From: Clostridia bacterium
GTDB lineage: Bacteria > Bacillota > Clostridia > UMGS1840 > HGM11507
Assembly: GCA_017414505.1 (NCBI GenBank)
Contig: JAFQLQ010000022.1
Location: 1-64,000 of the forward strand
Reading direction: 5' to 3'
DNA: 64,000 nt
The notes under the pieces were generated by a model, which did not search any database, had not been told where the DNA came from, and saw nothing but the letters and a program-made list of their open reading frames with translations. Made by a program: the position numbers and the translations under genes. Shown here in pieces: positions 1 to 7,133 of the stretch (position 1 is its first letter; every line of letters begins with the position of its first letter).

Positions 1-1
1 A

Positions 2-556
2 AACCTCGGAGATATAAAAAAAATTATGCATAAAATTTTAACTACATACGTTGTGTGGTATAATAGAAAATATCAGAGAAGTGGCAGTTTGATAGGTAAT
101 CGGTATAAAAGTGAACCAATTGAAGATGAGAACTACTATTTTGAGTTAATTAGATATATTCATCAGAATCCGCTAAAAGCAGGATTGGTGCAGGATGTAA
201 GGGATTATAAATGGAGCAGTTACAATGAATACATAAAAAAATCTGATGATTTGATAGACGTGAATTTTACTTTAGAAGCTTTAGATGATGATAAAAACAG
301 GGCTTTATCTTATTTTATACAATTACATCAATTAATTTCAGATGCTGATTTTTCGCTTTCAGATAATAAAAAGTTGACTGACGAACAGATAAGAAGAAAA
401 ATATATAAAATTACTAAAATGGATGCTAATGAAATAGTTTTAAAGTCAAAAACAGAAAGAAATGAAATATTGTCATTATTGCGACAAAGTGGATTTACAA
501 TAGCTCAATTGGAAAGAGTAACCGGAATCTCCAGAGGAATAATAGGTAGAGTATAA
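2..556 (+). CDS. REP-associated tyrosine transposase, C-terminal part (cut by window edge)
   Basis: The reading frame is open from base 2, so the gene starts outside the window and the ATG at 26 is internal. The visible protein has the RAYT/IS200-like Y1 transposase signatures YNRKYQRSGSL, then RYIHQNPLKAGL and YKWSSYNEY. In this family the latter segments follow the HUH nuclease core, which lies upstream of the window. The C-terminal 100 residues end in a helix-turn-helix-like stretch (QLERVTGISRGIIGRV), a tail common in the family. RAYTs nick and join single-stranded DNA at REP hairpins. The stop codon lies inside the first of two tandem 35-bp repeats, as expected for a RAYT and its cognate repeats. 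Family assignment is firm; activity cannot be judged without the N-terminus. Confidence 0.85.
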   Translation, partial: NLGDIKKIMHKILTTYVVWYNRKYQRSGSLIGNRYKSEPIEDENYYFELIRYIHQNPLKAGLVQDVRDYKWSSYNEYIKKSDDLIDVNFTLEALDDDKNRALSYFIQLHQLISDADFSLSDNKKLTDEQIRRKIYKITKMDANEIVLKSKTERNEILSLLRQSGFTIAQLERVTGISRGIIGRV

Positions 557-622
557 AATGTGCAAAAATAGGCACGTCCCCAATTTCATAAAATGTGCAA
601 AAATAGGCACGTCCCCAATTTC
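553..622. repeat. Two tandem 35-bp REP-like repeats at the transposase end
   Basis: Positions 553-587 and 588-622 are identical 35-bp units. Each contains TGCAAAAATAGGCACGTCCC. The first unit begins three bases before the transposase stop, and the second ends one base before an integrase remnant. They are probably the REP/end sequences recognised by the adjacent transposase; that link is inference from position. Confidence 0.8.
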
Positions 623-623
623 A

Positions 624-689
624 GCGTACTCACATTTGTACCCAAACAAACAGCAAGAAGTTGCAGACAGATTGAGTATGTTAGCGTAA
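624..689 (+). pseudogene. C-terminal remnant of a tyrosine recombinase/integrase
   Basis: The frame from 624 reads AYSHLYPNKQQEVADRLSML followed by Ala and TAA at 687-689. This matches the extreme C-terminus of phage or ICE-type tyrosine integrases, where the catalytic tyrosine lies in a (T/A)YxHLYP motif. Nothing upstream in this frame belongs to an integrase; the repeat and the transposase replace it. The remnant therefore marks either an insertion into an integrase gene or a recombination endpoint. Confidence 0.75.
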
Positions 690-735
690 CTGCACGTCGT
701 ATATTAGTACGCTTTTAGTACGCTCGACTTTTTCA

Positions 736-777
736 AATCCCCGGAAAGCCCATCGTTATGCGGTTTCTTCGGGGATT
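736..777. terminator. Imperfect stem-loop between integrase remnant and DUF2442
   Basis: AATCCCCG (736-743) pairs with CGGGGATT (770-777), with further partial pairing inside. No good T-tract follows on either strand, so this is a weak terminator or an attachment-site-like palindrome. Confidence 0.35.
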
Positions 778-782
778 ATGCT

Positions 783-971
783 TTATTCCCATTCAATAGT
801 ATTTCCACATGGACGAACCGTCTTAAATATATCAATGTTGAGCAATTCTCCAAACCAATTTCCACTGATATAAGGTTTAACATTAAATTTTTTTACTTCT
901 CCGGTTGCATACGTTATCAATACACTATAGTCGTCTTGCGGAACCGCGCTCAAAACAATTGGATATGTCAT
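783..971 (-). CDS. DUF2442 family protein
   Basis: This 62-residue protein has the DUF2442 pattern: a PxVLSAVPQDDYSVLITYATGEVKKFNV start, a central GNWFGEL and a terminal V(R/K)PxGNTIEWE. An AGGAGG motif sits 8 bases before the ATG. DUF2442 genes are often paired with DUF4160 genes, and the pair is generally suspected to be toxin-antitoxin-like. Here a DUF4160 C-terminus lies directly upstream on the same strand with an 11-bp gap, so this looks like the surviving half of that pair. The molecular function is unknown. Confidence 0.8.
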   Translation of the reverse strand: MTYPIVLSAVPQDDYSVLITYATGEVKKFNVKPYISGNWFGELLNIDIFKTVRPCGNTIEWE

Positions 972-982
972 AAAATCTCCTC

Positions 983-1102
983 CTATTTTAACGGATCGAT
1001 TTTAAAGAAGCCGTCACCGTTAGATAATAATTTCCAATTTGCTTCTAAATCTTCTCTGTGGATTTCTATCCATGCATCAAGTAATTTTAATTTCACGCAC
1101 GC
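983..1102 (-). pseudogene. Truncated DUF4160 gene (N-terminus lost)
   Basis: The minus-strand frame encodes LLDAWIEIHREDLEANWKLL followed by a tail ending in FFKIDPLK and a stop at 983-985. This is the conserved C-terminal part of DUF4160 proteins, usually the partner of DUF2442. Reading upstream, the frame meets a stop at 1103-1105, exactly where an interspersed repeat begins, and there is no start codon. The N-terminal domain is missing, so the gene is broken and the partner DUF2442 gene is orphaned. Confidence 0.75.
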
Positions 1103-1163
1103 CTATAAAAGGCTCCATCGTTGAGGGAGCTGTCAGCTTGCCTGACTGAGGGAGTTGTTTCGC
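1103..1163. repeat. Interspersed GC-richer palindromic repeat
   Basis: The segment has the two halves GGCTCCATCGTTGAGGGAGC and TGACTGAGGGAGTTG around CAGCTTGCCTG. This GGCTCC...GAGGGAGCTG...ACTGAGGGAG pattern is typical of small interspersed repeats in Clostridia genomes (recalled, not searched). It is GC-richer than its surroundings and truncates the DUF4160 frame. Confidence 0.6.
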
Positions 1164-1172
1164 CTTTAATAA

Positions 1173-1248
1173 GATTCTTCTACAAGCTCAGAATGACAAA
1201 TGTAGAAGTGTTGTATGCCTACTGTCATCCCGAGCAAGGCGTAGAGAC
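1173..1248. repeat. Imperfect inverted-repeat element, copy 1
   Basis: The arm at 1173-1197 (containing ACAAGCTCAGAATGAC) is partly complementary to the arm at 1224-1248 (containing GTCATCCCGAGCAAGG). A second copy of the whole element lies at 1965-2041, in the same orientation, on the other side of the gene at 1257-1922. It lies directly downstream of that gene's stop and could act as its terminator. Confidence 0.7.
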
Positions 1249-1256
1249 TAAAACTA

Positions 1257-1922
1257 TTACTTAATTAGCTTATTTATCTGTTTTTCGTCTGCAAGAGGCA
1301 ATAATTTTTTCAAATAATCAATAATTATTTCTTTGGATTTCATTGGTTCTGTTTTGTATTCCGATGTAACAAAATCATATCCGAAAACGGATTCCGGCGT
1401 GGTATATTCAGCCACTCCCCATCCGTATTCCTTGCCAAATTTATCTTTCATATAAACAAAATCGGCAACGCATACATAACTTTCCATTTGAAGGCGTGTA
1501 ATAACTGTATCAAAGCCTTTTTTACCGTCTTTACAATAATTATGTAAATGCTTTAAGTCTTTTGAAAGTATTATTTTGCTCTTTTCTATTGTATCATATA
1601 ATTCTTTGTCTTTATAATTTGCTAAGCCGTCGTCGTAACGTGTATCGAAATCATAACCGTCACGACGGTAATTGACAAAGTGAGGAATCCATTTTTTGCT
1701 TATAAAACCGGCTTTTCCATTAAAAAATTTACCGTAAATACAATTTCCGCTTTGTATAACAGGCCCTTTCCATTCCCAAGGCCCATCCTTATCGGCTGAA
1801 ATCCAAAGCTCTTCGGGACAAAATTCCTCTATAGAAAAGTTGTCTATCCCATTTTTGAAAAAAGGCAAAAATCCAAATTTATCAACAAGATTAATTAAAT
1901 CGTTTAAATTATTTATTTTCAT
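1257..1922 (-). CDS. Uncharacterised protein, possibly AlkZ-related family
   Basis: This 221-residue protein has no signal peptide and no membrane segment. Visible conserved-looking blocks are GPWEWKGPVI, CIYGKFFNGKAGFI, VNYRRDGYDFDTRYDDG, GFDTVITRLQMESYV and YGWGVAEYTTPE. I recall small Clostridial proteins with the same order of blocks annotated as AlkZ-related, that is, distantly linked to a DNA glycosylase family; this is memory, not a search. An AAAGGAT site precedes the ATG. The gene stands alone between two copies of one palindromic repeat, which suggests a recently acquired cassette. Confidence 0.6.
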   Translation of the reverse strand: MKINNLNDLINLVDKFGFLPFFKNGIDNFSIEEFCPEELWISADKDGPWEWKGPVIQSGNCIYGKFFNGKAGFISKKWIPHFVNYRRDGYDFDTRYDDGLANYKDKELYDTIEKSKIILSKDLKHLHNYCKDGKKGFDTVITRLQMESYVCVADFVYMKDKFGKEYGWGVAEYTTPESVFGYDFVTSEYKTEPMKSKEIIIDYLKKLLPLADEKQINKLIK

Positions 1923-1964
1923 AATAAATATCCTTTTTAAATATCTTTCATCTTTTGTTTTTTA

Positions 1965-2041
1965 GATTCTTCGACAAGCTCAGAATGACGAATGTGAAAG
2001 TATCATACTCCTACCGTCATCCCGAGCAAGGTCGAGGGATC
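1965..2041. repeat. Imperfect inverted-repeat element, copy 2
   Basis: The arm at 1965-1989 (GATTCTTCGACAAGCTCAGA and onward) pairs imperfectly with 2016-2041 (ending GGTCGAGGGATC). It is a clear variant of the element at 1173-1248, in the same orientation. The better-matched arms suggest that this copy is the less diverged one. Confidence 0.75.
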
Positions 2042-2063
2042 TAAAGGCTAATATTTTCTGTAG

Positions 2064-2092
2064 AAAAAAAGGCAAGCATAACGCTTGCCTTT
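2064..2092 (-). terminator. Rho-independent terminator of the ATPase gene
   Basis: AAAGGCAAGC (2068-2077) and GCTTGCCTTT (2083-2092) form a 10-bp stem. On the minus strand it is followed by a run of seven T. Confidence 0.9.
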
Positions 2093-2102
2093 ATAACTTC
2101 AA

Positions 2103-3242
2103 TTAGTTAAGAATTGTTTTTTCTGTTTCTTTATCAAACAGGTGAACTCTGTTCATATCAAATGCAACTTTGATAATATCGTGAGGTTTAGCAGTAGTTC
2201 TGGGGTTAACTCTTGCAGTAAATTTCTTACCTTCAAAGTCTAGATATAAGTATCTTTCAGCACCCATGAATTCAGCAACTTCAACTTTAACATCTATGCA
2301 GCTGTCGGGAGAATTGCTGATGAAAGATTCTTCATCATGGATGTTTTCAGGTCTGATACCAAGAATAACATCTTTACCAACATAATCTGCAAGACCGTCT
2401 GTAGATTTACCTTCGGGAATTTTAACTTTGTTGGAAGCGAATGATACATAGTAGTCATTGCCTTCTTTAGAAAGTTTAGAATCGATGAAGTTCATCTGAG
2501 GACTTCCGATGAAGCCTGCAACGAACAAGTTAACAGGTGTAGAATACAAGTTCTGAGGTGTATCAACCTGCTGAATAACACCGTCTTTCATAACAACGAT
2601 TCTTGTACCCATTGTCATAGCCTCAGTCTGGTCATGAGTAACGTAGATGAATGTGGTGTTTAGTTTAATGTGAAGTTTAGAAATCTCAGTTCTCATCTGA
2701 ACTCTTAATTTAGCATCCAGGTTGGATAGCGGTTCGTCCATTAAGAATACCTGAGGTTCACGAACGATAGCACGACCAAGTGCAACTCTCTGACGCTGAC
2801 CGCCGGAAAGAGCTTTCGGTTTTCTATCAAGAAGATGCTCAATATCAAGAATTTTAGCAGCTTCGGTAACTCTCTTTTTGATTTCATCTTTAGGAGTTTT
2901 TACCATTTTGCCCTGAGCATTTTTAACTTTTCTTAATTTTAAGCTGAATGCCATATTATCGAAAACAGTCATATGAGGATATAGAGCGTAGCTCTGGAAA
3001 ACCATCGCAATATCTCTGTCCTTAGGAGCAACATCGTTAACAACTTTGTCACCAATGTAAACTTCACCATCGGAAATTTCCTCTAAACCTGCAATCATTC
3101 TAAGTGTGGTTGATTTACCGCATCCAGAGGGACCAACCAATATAATAAATTCTTTATCAGCTATATCAAGGTTAAACTTCTTAACAGCTTCAACACCGTC
3201 GGCATATCTTTTTGTAACGTTAACTAATTTTAAGCTTGCCAT
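2103..3242 (-). CDS. msmX: Carbohydrate ABC importer ATPase, MsmX/UgpC type
   Basis: This 379-residue ATPase has Walker A GPSGCGKST (37-45), a Q-loop in VFQSYALYPHMT, signature LSGGQ (145-149), Walker B VFLMDEP (165-171) and switch His203. A C-terminal TOBE region follows. The length and the RPENIHDEESF segment fit the CUT1 sugar-importer ATPases of the MsmX/UgpC/MalK group. It is a single gene with its own promoter and terminator and no permease beside it. In Bacillus, MsmX is known to serve several importers that lack an ATPase. The two importers at 43.8-47.0 kb and 52.4-55.7 kb lack one, so it is their probable energy source (inference). Confidence 0.93.
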   Translation of the reverse strand: MASLKLVNVTKRYADGVEAVKKFNLDIADKEFIILVGPSGCGKSTTLRMIAGLEEISDGEVYIGDKVVNDVAPKDRDIAMVFQSYALYPHMTVFDNMAFSLKLRKVKNAQGKMVKTPKDEIKKRVTEAAKILDIEHLLDRKPKALSGGQRQRVALGRAIVREPQVFLMDEPLSNLDAKLRVQMRTEISKLHIKLNTTFIYVTHDQTEAMTMGTRIVVMKDGVIQQVDTPQNLYSTPVNLFVAGFIGSPQMNFIDSKLSKEGNDYYVSFASNKVKIPEGKSTDGLADYVGKDVILGIRPENIHDEESFISNSPDSCIDVKVEVAEFMGAERYLYLDFEGKKFTARVNPRTTAKPHDIIKVAFDMNRVHLFDKETEKTILN

Positions 3243-3277
3243 TTAAAAATTCCTCCCATATCAAATGATTATAATTA

Positions 3278-3306
3278 ATGATACCATATATCCACTAAAA
3301 ATTCAA
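3278..3306 (-). promoter_or_regulatory. Sigma-A promoter for the ATPase gene
   Basis: On the minus strand, TTGAAT (3301-3306) and TATCAT (3278-3283) are separated by 17 bp. The position is about 35 bp upstream of the start codon. Confidence 0.7.
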
Positions 3307-3371
3307 CTGATTTTTTTGACAATAATTTTATTTTTTTATTAGGTAATTTTACTACATTTTTATTAAAACAA

Positions 3372-3400
3372 TTGAAATTTACACTAATCAATGATATAAT
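3372..3400 (+). promoter_or_regulatory. Sigma-A promoter for rlmD operon
   Basis: TTGAAA (3372-3377) and a consensus TATAAT (3395-3400) have a 17-bp spacer and lie 43 bp upstream of the ATG at 3444. A GAGGAG ribosome site follows. Confidence 0.85.
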
Positions 3401-3443
3401 AAACTCAGTATTTGTGGAATTTTAACAATGAGGAGAAAACGGC

Positions 3444-4793
3444 ATGAAAATAGGCGAAATTTACAAGCTTCAGATTGTGGGAACAGGTGTTAACGGAGAG
3501 GGCATTGCAAAGTGGGATAAATATGTTTGCTTTATTCCCGGGGCTCTTGATGGAGATACAGTTTTGGCAAAAACAGTTAAAATAAAAAAGAATATTGTTT
3601 TTATGCGGCTTGATGAAGTTATTACTCCGTCGCCTTACCGTATTGCTCCTCCTTGCAAATATTTCGGTGAGTGTGGCGGGTGCACTCTTTTAAACACCAC
3701 TTACAGCAAACAGATTTCCATAAAACGTGATAAGGTTTATCAGACTATAAAGAGGATTGGAAATATTGATGTCACTCCGGAAAATGTTGTGGAATGCGAT
3801 AAAAAGTATAATTACAGAAACAAAGCGCTTATTCCCGTTGCCAAAAGTGAAAACGGAGAAATTGTTGCAGGCTTTTTTAAAGGAAAATCGCACGAGGTAC
3901 TCGATATTTCTGATTGTATGATTCAGGATAAATATGCTTTTGAAGTAGTGAAAATTATTAAGGACTGGATGAAAAAATTTAATATTGAACCATATTTTCC
4001 GGGTAAAACGGGTGTTGTAAGGCATATTTTTTTCCGCAGAGGGGTATATACAAACGAAGTTATGGCAGGTGTTGTAACCTCCGCTGATGAGTTACCCTAT
4101 AAAAACGAACTTGTTAATATGCTTAAAGGTCTTGACAATCTTAAATCTGTTATTCATAATATAAATAAATCGCATACAAGTGTTCTTATGGGCGACAAAA
4201 CAGAAATTCTCTACGGCAATGAATTTATTGAGGATATTATACTGGATAAAAGGTTCCGTATTGGGCCGCTTTCGTTTTATCAGGTTAATCCGGCACAGGT
4301 TCAGAAGCTGTACGGTACGGCAATTGAGTTGATTGAACCGGGCAAAGATGATGTTGTTTTTGATATATACTGCGGTGTTGGAACAATAGGACTTTGTATG
4401 GCGGATAAAGTTAAAAAAGTTTACGGTATAGAAATTGTACCGGAAGCCATTGAATACGCAAAGGAAAACGCAAAGCTGAACAATATAAATAATGCAGAAT
4501 TTTTTGTGGGGAAAGCCGAAGAAAAAATTAACAATTTCATTAATATGGAAAACAAGCCGAATGTTGTTGTGCTTGATCCGCCAAGAGCAGGATGTGACAG
4601 GCATCTTTTAGATGCGGTAAACGAAATGCAGCCTGAAAAAGTTTGCTATGTTTCCTGCGATGTGGCAACATTGGCGAGGGATTTGAATATACTTTGTAAT
4701 GAGTATAATTATAATGTAAAAAAGGTTGTGCCGGTTGATATGTTTGCGCATAGTTCGCATGTTGAAACAATCGCATTTTTAGTAAAGGAGTAA
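3444..4793 (+). CDS. rlmD: 23S rRNA (uracil-5-)-methyltransferase, RlmD/RlmCD type
   Basis: The 449-residue protein transfers a methyl group from S-adenosylmethionine to C5 of a uridine in 23S rRNA. An N-terminal TRAM domain covers about residues 1-60. The 4Fe-4S cysteines are Cys71, Cys77, Cys80 and Cys158. A Rossmann methyltransferase fold (FDIYCGVGTIGL) and DPPRAGC follow. The catalytic cysteine is Cys405 in VSCDVATLARDL. Some Gram-positive members (RlmCD) modify two uridines, and sequence alone does not tell which applies here. It heads a tight operon with a flavodoxin gene 2 bp downstream and TraX after that, under the promoter at 3372-3400. Confidence 0.93.
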   Translation: MKIGEIYKLQIVGTGVNGEGIAKWDKYVCFIPGALDGDTVLAKTVKIKKNIVFMRLDEVITPSPYRIAPPCKYFGECGGCTLLNTTYSKQISIKRDKVYQTIKRIGNIDVTPENVVECDKKYNYRNKALIPVAKSENGEIVAGFFKGKSHEVLDISDCMIQDKYAFEVVKIIKDWMKKFNIEPYFPGKTGVVRHIFFRRGVYTNEVMAGVVTSADELPYKNELVNMLKGLDNLKSVIHNINKSHTSVLMGDKTEILYGNEFIEDIILDKRFRIGPLSFYQVNPAQVQKLYGTAIELIEPGKDDVVFDIYCGVGTIGLCMADKVKKVYGIEIVPEAIEYAKENAKLNNINNAEFFVGKAEEKINNFINMENKPNVVVLDPPRAGCDRHLLDAVNEMQPEKVCYVSCDVATLARDLNILCNEYNYNVKKVVPVDMFAHSSHVETIAFLVKE

Positions 4794-4795
4794 CT

Positions 4796-5326
4796 ATGAA
4801 ACCAATCATAATTTACAAATCAAAATACGGTTCCACCAGGGCGTATGCTGAGTGGATTGCAGAAGAATTAAACTGTCGGGTTACAGATGTTAAAAATATT
4901 AAAATATCTGATTTGGCAGAATACGACACTGTTATTTACGGCGGAGGATTATACGCCGAGGTGATTGCCGGAGTGACATTTATAACTAAAAATTTTGAAA
5001 AATTAAAGAATAAAAAGCTTATTGTTTTCACAACCGGTCTTACTCCTGCTGACTGCAGGGAATATTACGATAAAATGGTTGTTGAAAAGAATTTTAAGCC
5101 GGAAATGGCAGATAAAATAAAAATATTCAACTTTTTGGGAAAAATGATAATTGAAGAATTATCATTACCGCACAGAACTGCGATAAAGGCACTTAAGAAA
5201 ATTATGTCGGGAAAAGAAAATCCCACCGAAATGGAAAAATTACTTATAAAGCTTTGCGACGAAAGTGGTGATTTCACGGATAAAAACGCAATCAATGATT
5301 TGGTTGCTTATGCAAAGGAAGGATAA
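4796..5326 (+). CDS. Flavodoxin-domain protein
   Basis: This 176-residue protein begins with IIYKSKYGSTRAYAEWIAEEL, whose KYGSTRAYA is the FMN-phosphate-binding loop of the flavodoxin fold. A GGGLYAEVIAGV segment follows at the second flavin loop. The length and C-terminal extension fit the flavodoxin/HemG-like group rather than short electron-transfer flavodoxins. The partner is unknown. It starts 2 bp after the rlmD stop and ends 2 bp before the next start, so it is translated as part of the same operon. Confidence 0.8.
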   Translation: MKPIIIYKSKYGSTRAYAEWIAEELNCRVTDVKNIKISDLAEYDTVIYGGGLYAEVIAGVTFITKNFEKLKNKKLIVFTTGLTPADCREYYDKMVVEKNFKPEMADKIKIFNFLGKMIIEELSLPHRTAIKALKKIMSGKENPTEMEKLLIKLCDESGDFTDKNAINDLVAYAKEG

Positions 5327-5328
5327 AA

Positions 5329-6054
5329 ATGGAAGTAAAAAAAGGATTTTTAACGGGAAATCAGCTTAAAATTATTGCATTAATTGCAATGACACTTGAC
5401 CATATTGGCAAGATGCTTCTGCCCGGATTTGTAATTCTGCAAATTATAGGCAGACTGGCATTTCCTATATTTGCGTATATGATTGCCGAGGGGTGCAGGT
5501 ACACAAAAAACAGAAAAAAATACCTGATTATAATGATTGTTGCGACAGTCATTTCGCAGTTTTTTTATACTATTGTGATGAAAAACTGGGCGCAATGCAT
5601 ACTGGTTAGTTTTACGCTTGCTATTCTCACAATTTACGCATTTGACAAATATATTAAGGATAAGAAAGTTACAAGCTTGCTTGCCTTTTTGGGCATAATT
5701 ATTGTTGATTTTATTATTTCAAATATAATTCCCATGCTTTTTCCGAAAAGCGGTTTTGTAATTGATTACGGATTTTTCGGAATAATGCTTCCTGTTTTTG
5801 TATATATAGGTAAAAATAAAACTGAAAAGCTTATAGGTACAGCTGTTGCTTTGGCAGGTATAGCTTTGATTTATGGCGGAATACAGTGGTTTTCCTTTGC
5901 AGCTTTGATTCTCATTGCTCTTTACAATGGGGAGAGAGGAGTAAAAAATCTTAAATATCTTTTCTATATATATTATCCTCTGCATATAGGGGTGATATAT
6001 TTTGTATGGAGATATTTGTATCTTGCCATAAGATTGTTTAATAAAATTTTTTGA
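5329..6054 (+). CDS. TraX family membrane protein
   Basis: The 241-residue polytopic membrane protein has the TraX landmarks LKIIALIAMTLDHIGKM near the N-terminus, FPIFAYMIAEGCRYTKNRKK in the middle and YYPLHIGVIY near the end, with about seven hydrophobic segments. TraX of the F plasmid acetylates pilin, and the family resembles integral-membrane acyltransferases. Chromosomal copies in Firmicutes have no established substrate. There is no conjugation gene nearby, so a transfer role is not supported here. It is the last gene of the rlmD operon. Confidence 0.85.
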   Translation: MEVKKGFLTGNQLKIIALIAMTLDHIGKMLLPGFVILQIIGRLAFPIFAYMIAEGCRYTKNRKKYLIIMIVATVISQFFYTIVMKNWAQCILVSFTLAILTIYAFDKYIKDKKVTSLLAFLGIIIVDFIISNIIPMLFPKSGFVIDYGFFGIMLPVFVYIGKNKTEKLIGTAVALAGIALIYGGIQWFSFAALILIALYNGERGVKNLKYLFYIYYPLHIGVIYFVWRYLYLAIRLFNKIF

Positions 6055-6072
6055 TTTTTTTTAAAAAAATTA

Positions 6073-6112
6073 CTGACAAACTACTGATATTATGATAAAA
6101 TATCAGTAGTTT
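6073..6112 (+). promoter_or_regulatory. Promoter of ddh overlapped by a perfect 14-bp inverted repeat
   Basis: CTGACA (6073-6078) and TAAAAT (6096-6101) have a 17-bp spacer. AAACTACTGATATT (6078-6091) is perfectly repeated in inverse orientation at 6099-6112, covering the -10 box. It could terminate the upstream operon or be an operator for ddh; only five T follow it. Confidence 0.6.
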
Positions 6113-6134
6113 ATTTTTAAGGAGACGTATATTT

Positions 6135-7121
6135 ATGAGTATCAGAATCGGAATTTTAGGATACGGAAACCTTGGCAGAGGCATTGAATGTGCTGTTAAA
6201 CAGGCTTCTGATATGGAATTGAAAGCAGTTTTTACAAGACGTGATCCGTCAACTGTTAAAATTTTAAGCGACAACGTTAAAGTTTATCACGTTGACGAAG
6301 CGGTGAAAATGAAAGATGAAATTGATGTTATGATTCTTTGCGGAGGAAGTGCGACAGATTTGCCTGTTCAGACTCCTGAATATGTTAAATATTTCAATGT
6401 GGTGGATAGCTTTGATACCCACGCAAAAATTCCCGAACACTTCGGAAATGTTGATAAATCTGCAAAAGAAAGCGGAAAAATCGGAATTATTTCTGCAGGA
6501 TGGGATCCCGGAATGTTCTCCCTTAACAGACTTTATGCGGGCGCTGTTCTGCCCAATGGAAAGGATTATACTTTCTGGGGCAAAGGAGTAAGTCAGGGAC
6601 ATTCTGATGCTATAAGAAGAATTGACGGTGTTGTTGATGCAAAACAGTACACAATACCCATTGATACTGCTCTTGAGGCAGTAAGAAGCGGTTCAAATCC
6701 CGAGCTTTCAACAAGAGAAAAGCATTTGAGAGAATGCTTTGTTGTTGCGGCAGAGGGTGCTGATAAAGCAAAAATTGAGCAGGAAATTAAAACTATGCCC
6801 AACTATTTTGCTGATTATGATACAATTGTTCATTTTATATCGCTTGAAGAACTTAAAGCAAATCACAGTGGAATACCTCATGGCGGTTTTGTTATAAGAA
6901 GCGGAAATACAGGATGGGAAAATGAACATTCCCATATTATTGAATATAGCTTAAAGCTTGATTCAAACCCCGAATTTACTGCTTCTGTTATAGTTGCCTA
7001 TGCAAGAGCGGCATACAAGCTTTCAAAAGAGGGAGCTTGCGGATGTAAAACTGTTTTTGATATTGCTCCTGCTTATTTAACTGAAATGTCACACGAGGAA
7101 ATAATTAAGAATTTACTGTAA
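6135..7121 (+). CDS. ddh: meso-Diaminopimelate D-dehydrogenase
   Basis: The 328-residue enzyme interconverts tetrahydrodipicolinate and meso-diaminopimelate in one NADPH-dependent step, bypassing the succinylase/acetylase branches of lysine and peptidoglycan precursor synthesis. The nucleotide-binding GYGNLG is at residues 9-14. Family-typical blocks are VVDSFDTHAKIP, SAGWDPGMFSLNR, WGKGVSQGHSDAIRRI and HGGFVIRSG. The length matches known Ddh enzymes. An AAGGAGA site precedes the ATG. It has its own promoter region and is followed after 12 bp by an esterase gene. Confidence 0.95.
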   Translation: MSIRIGILGYGNLGRGIECAVKQASDMELKAVFTRRDPSTVKILSDNVKVYHVDEAVKMKDEIDVMILCGGSATDLPVQTPEYVKYFNVVDSFDTHAKIPEHFGNVDKSAKESGKIGIISAGWDPGMFSLNRLYAGAVLPNGKDYTFWGKGVSQGHSDAIRRIDGVVDAKQYTIPIDTALEAVRSGSNPELSTREKHLRECFVVAAEGADKAKIEQEIKTMPNYFADYDTIVHFISLEELKANHSGIPHGGFVIRSGNTGWENEHSHIIEYSLKLDSNPEFTASVIVAYARAAYKLSKEGACGCKTVFDIAPAYLTEMSHEEIIKNLL

Positions 7122-7133
7122 TGAGGTAATAAA

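Noticed and set aside
936-1124. 62-residue frame on the plus strand
   Set aside because: It lies antisense to the DUF2442 gene and the DUF4160 remnant, both of which have recognisable family sequence; it has no ribosome site.
553-2041. CRISPR array
   Set aside because: The repeats are only two tandem units or scattered palindromes; there are no regular spacers and no cas genes.
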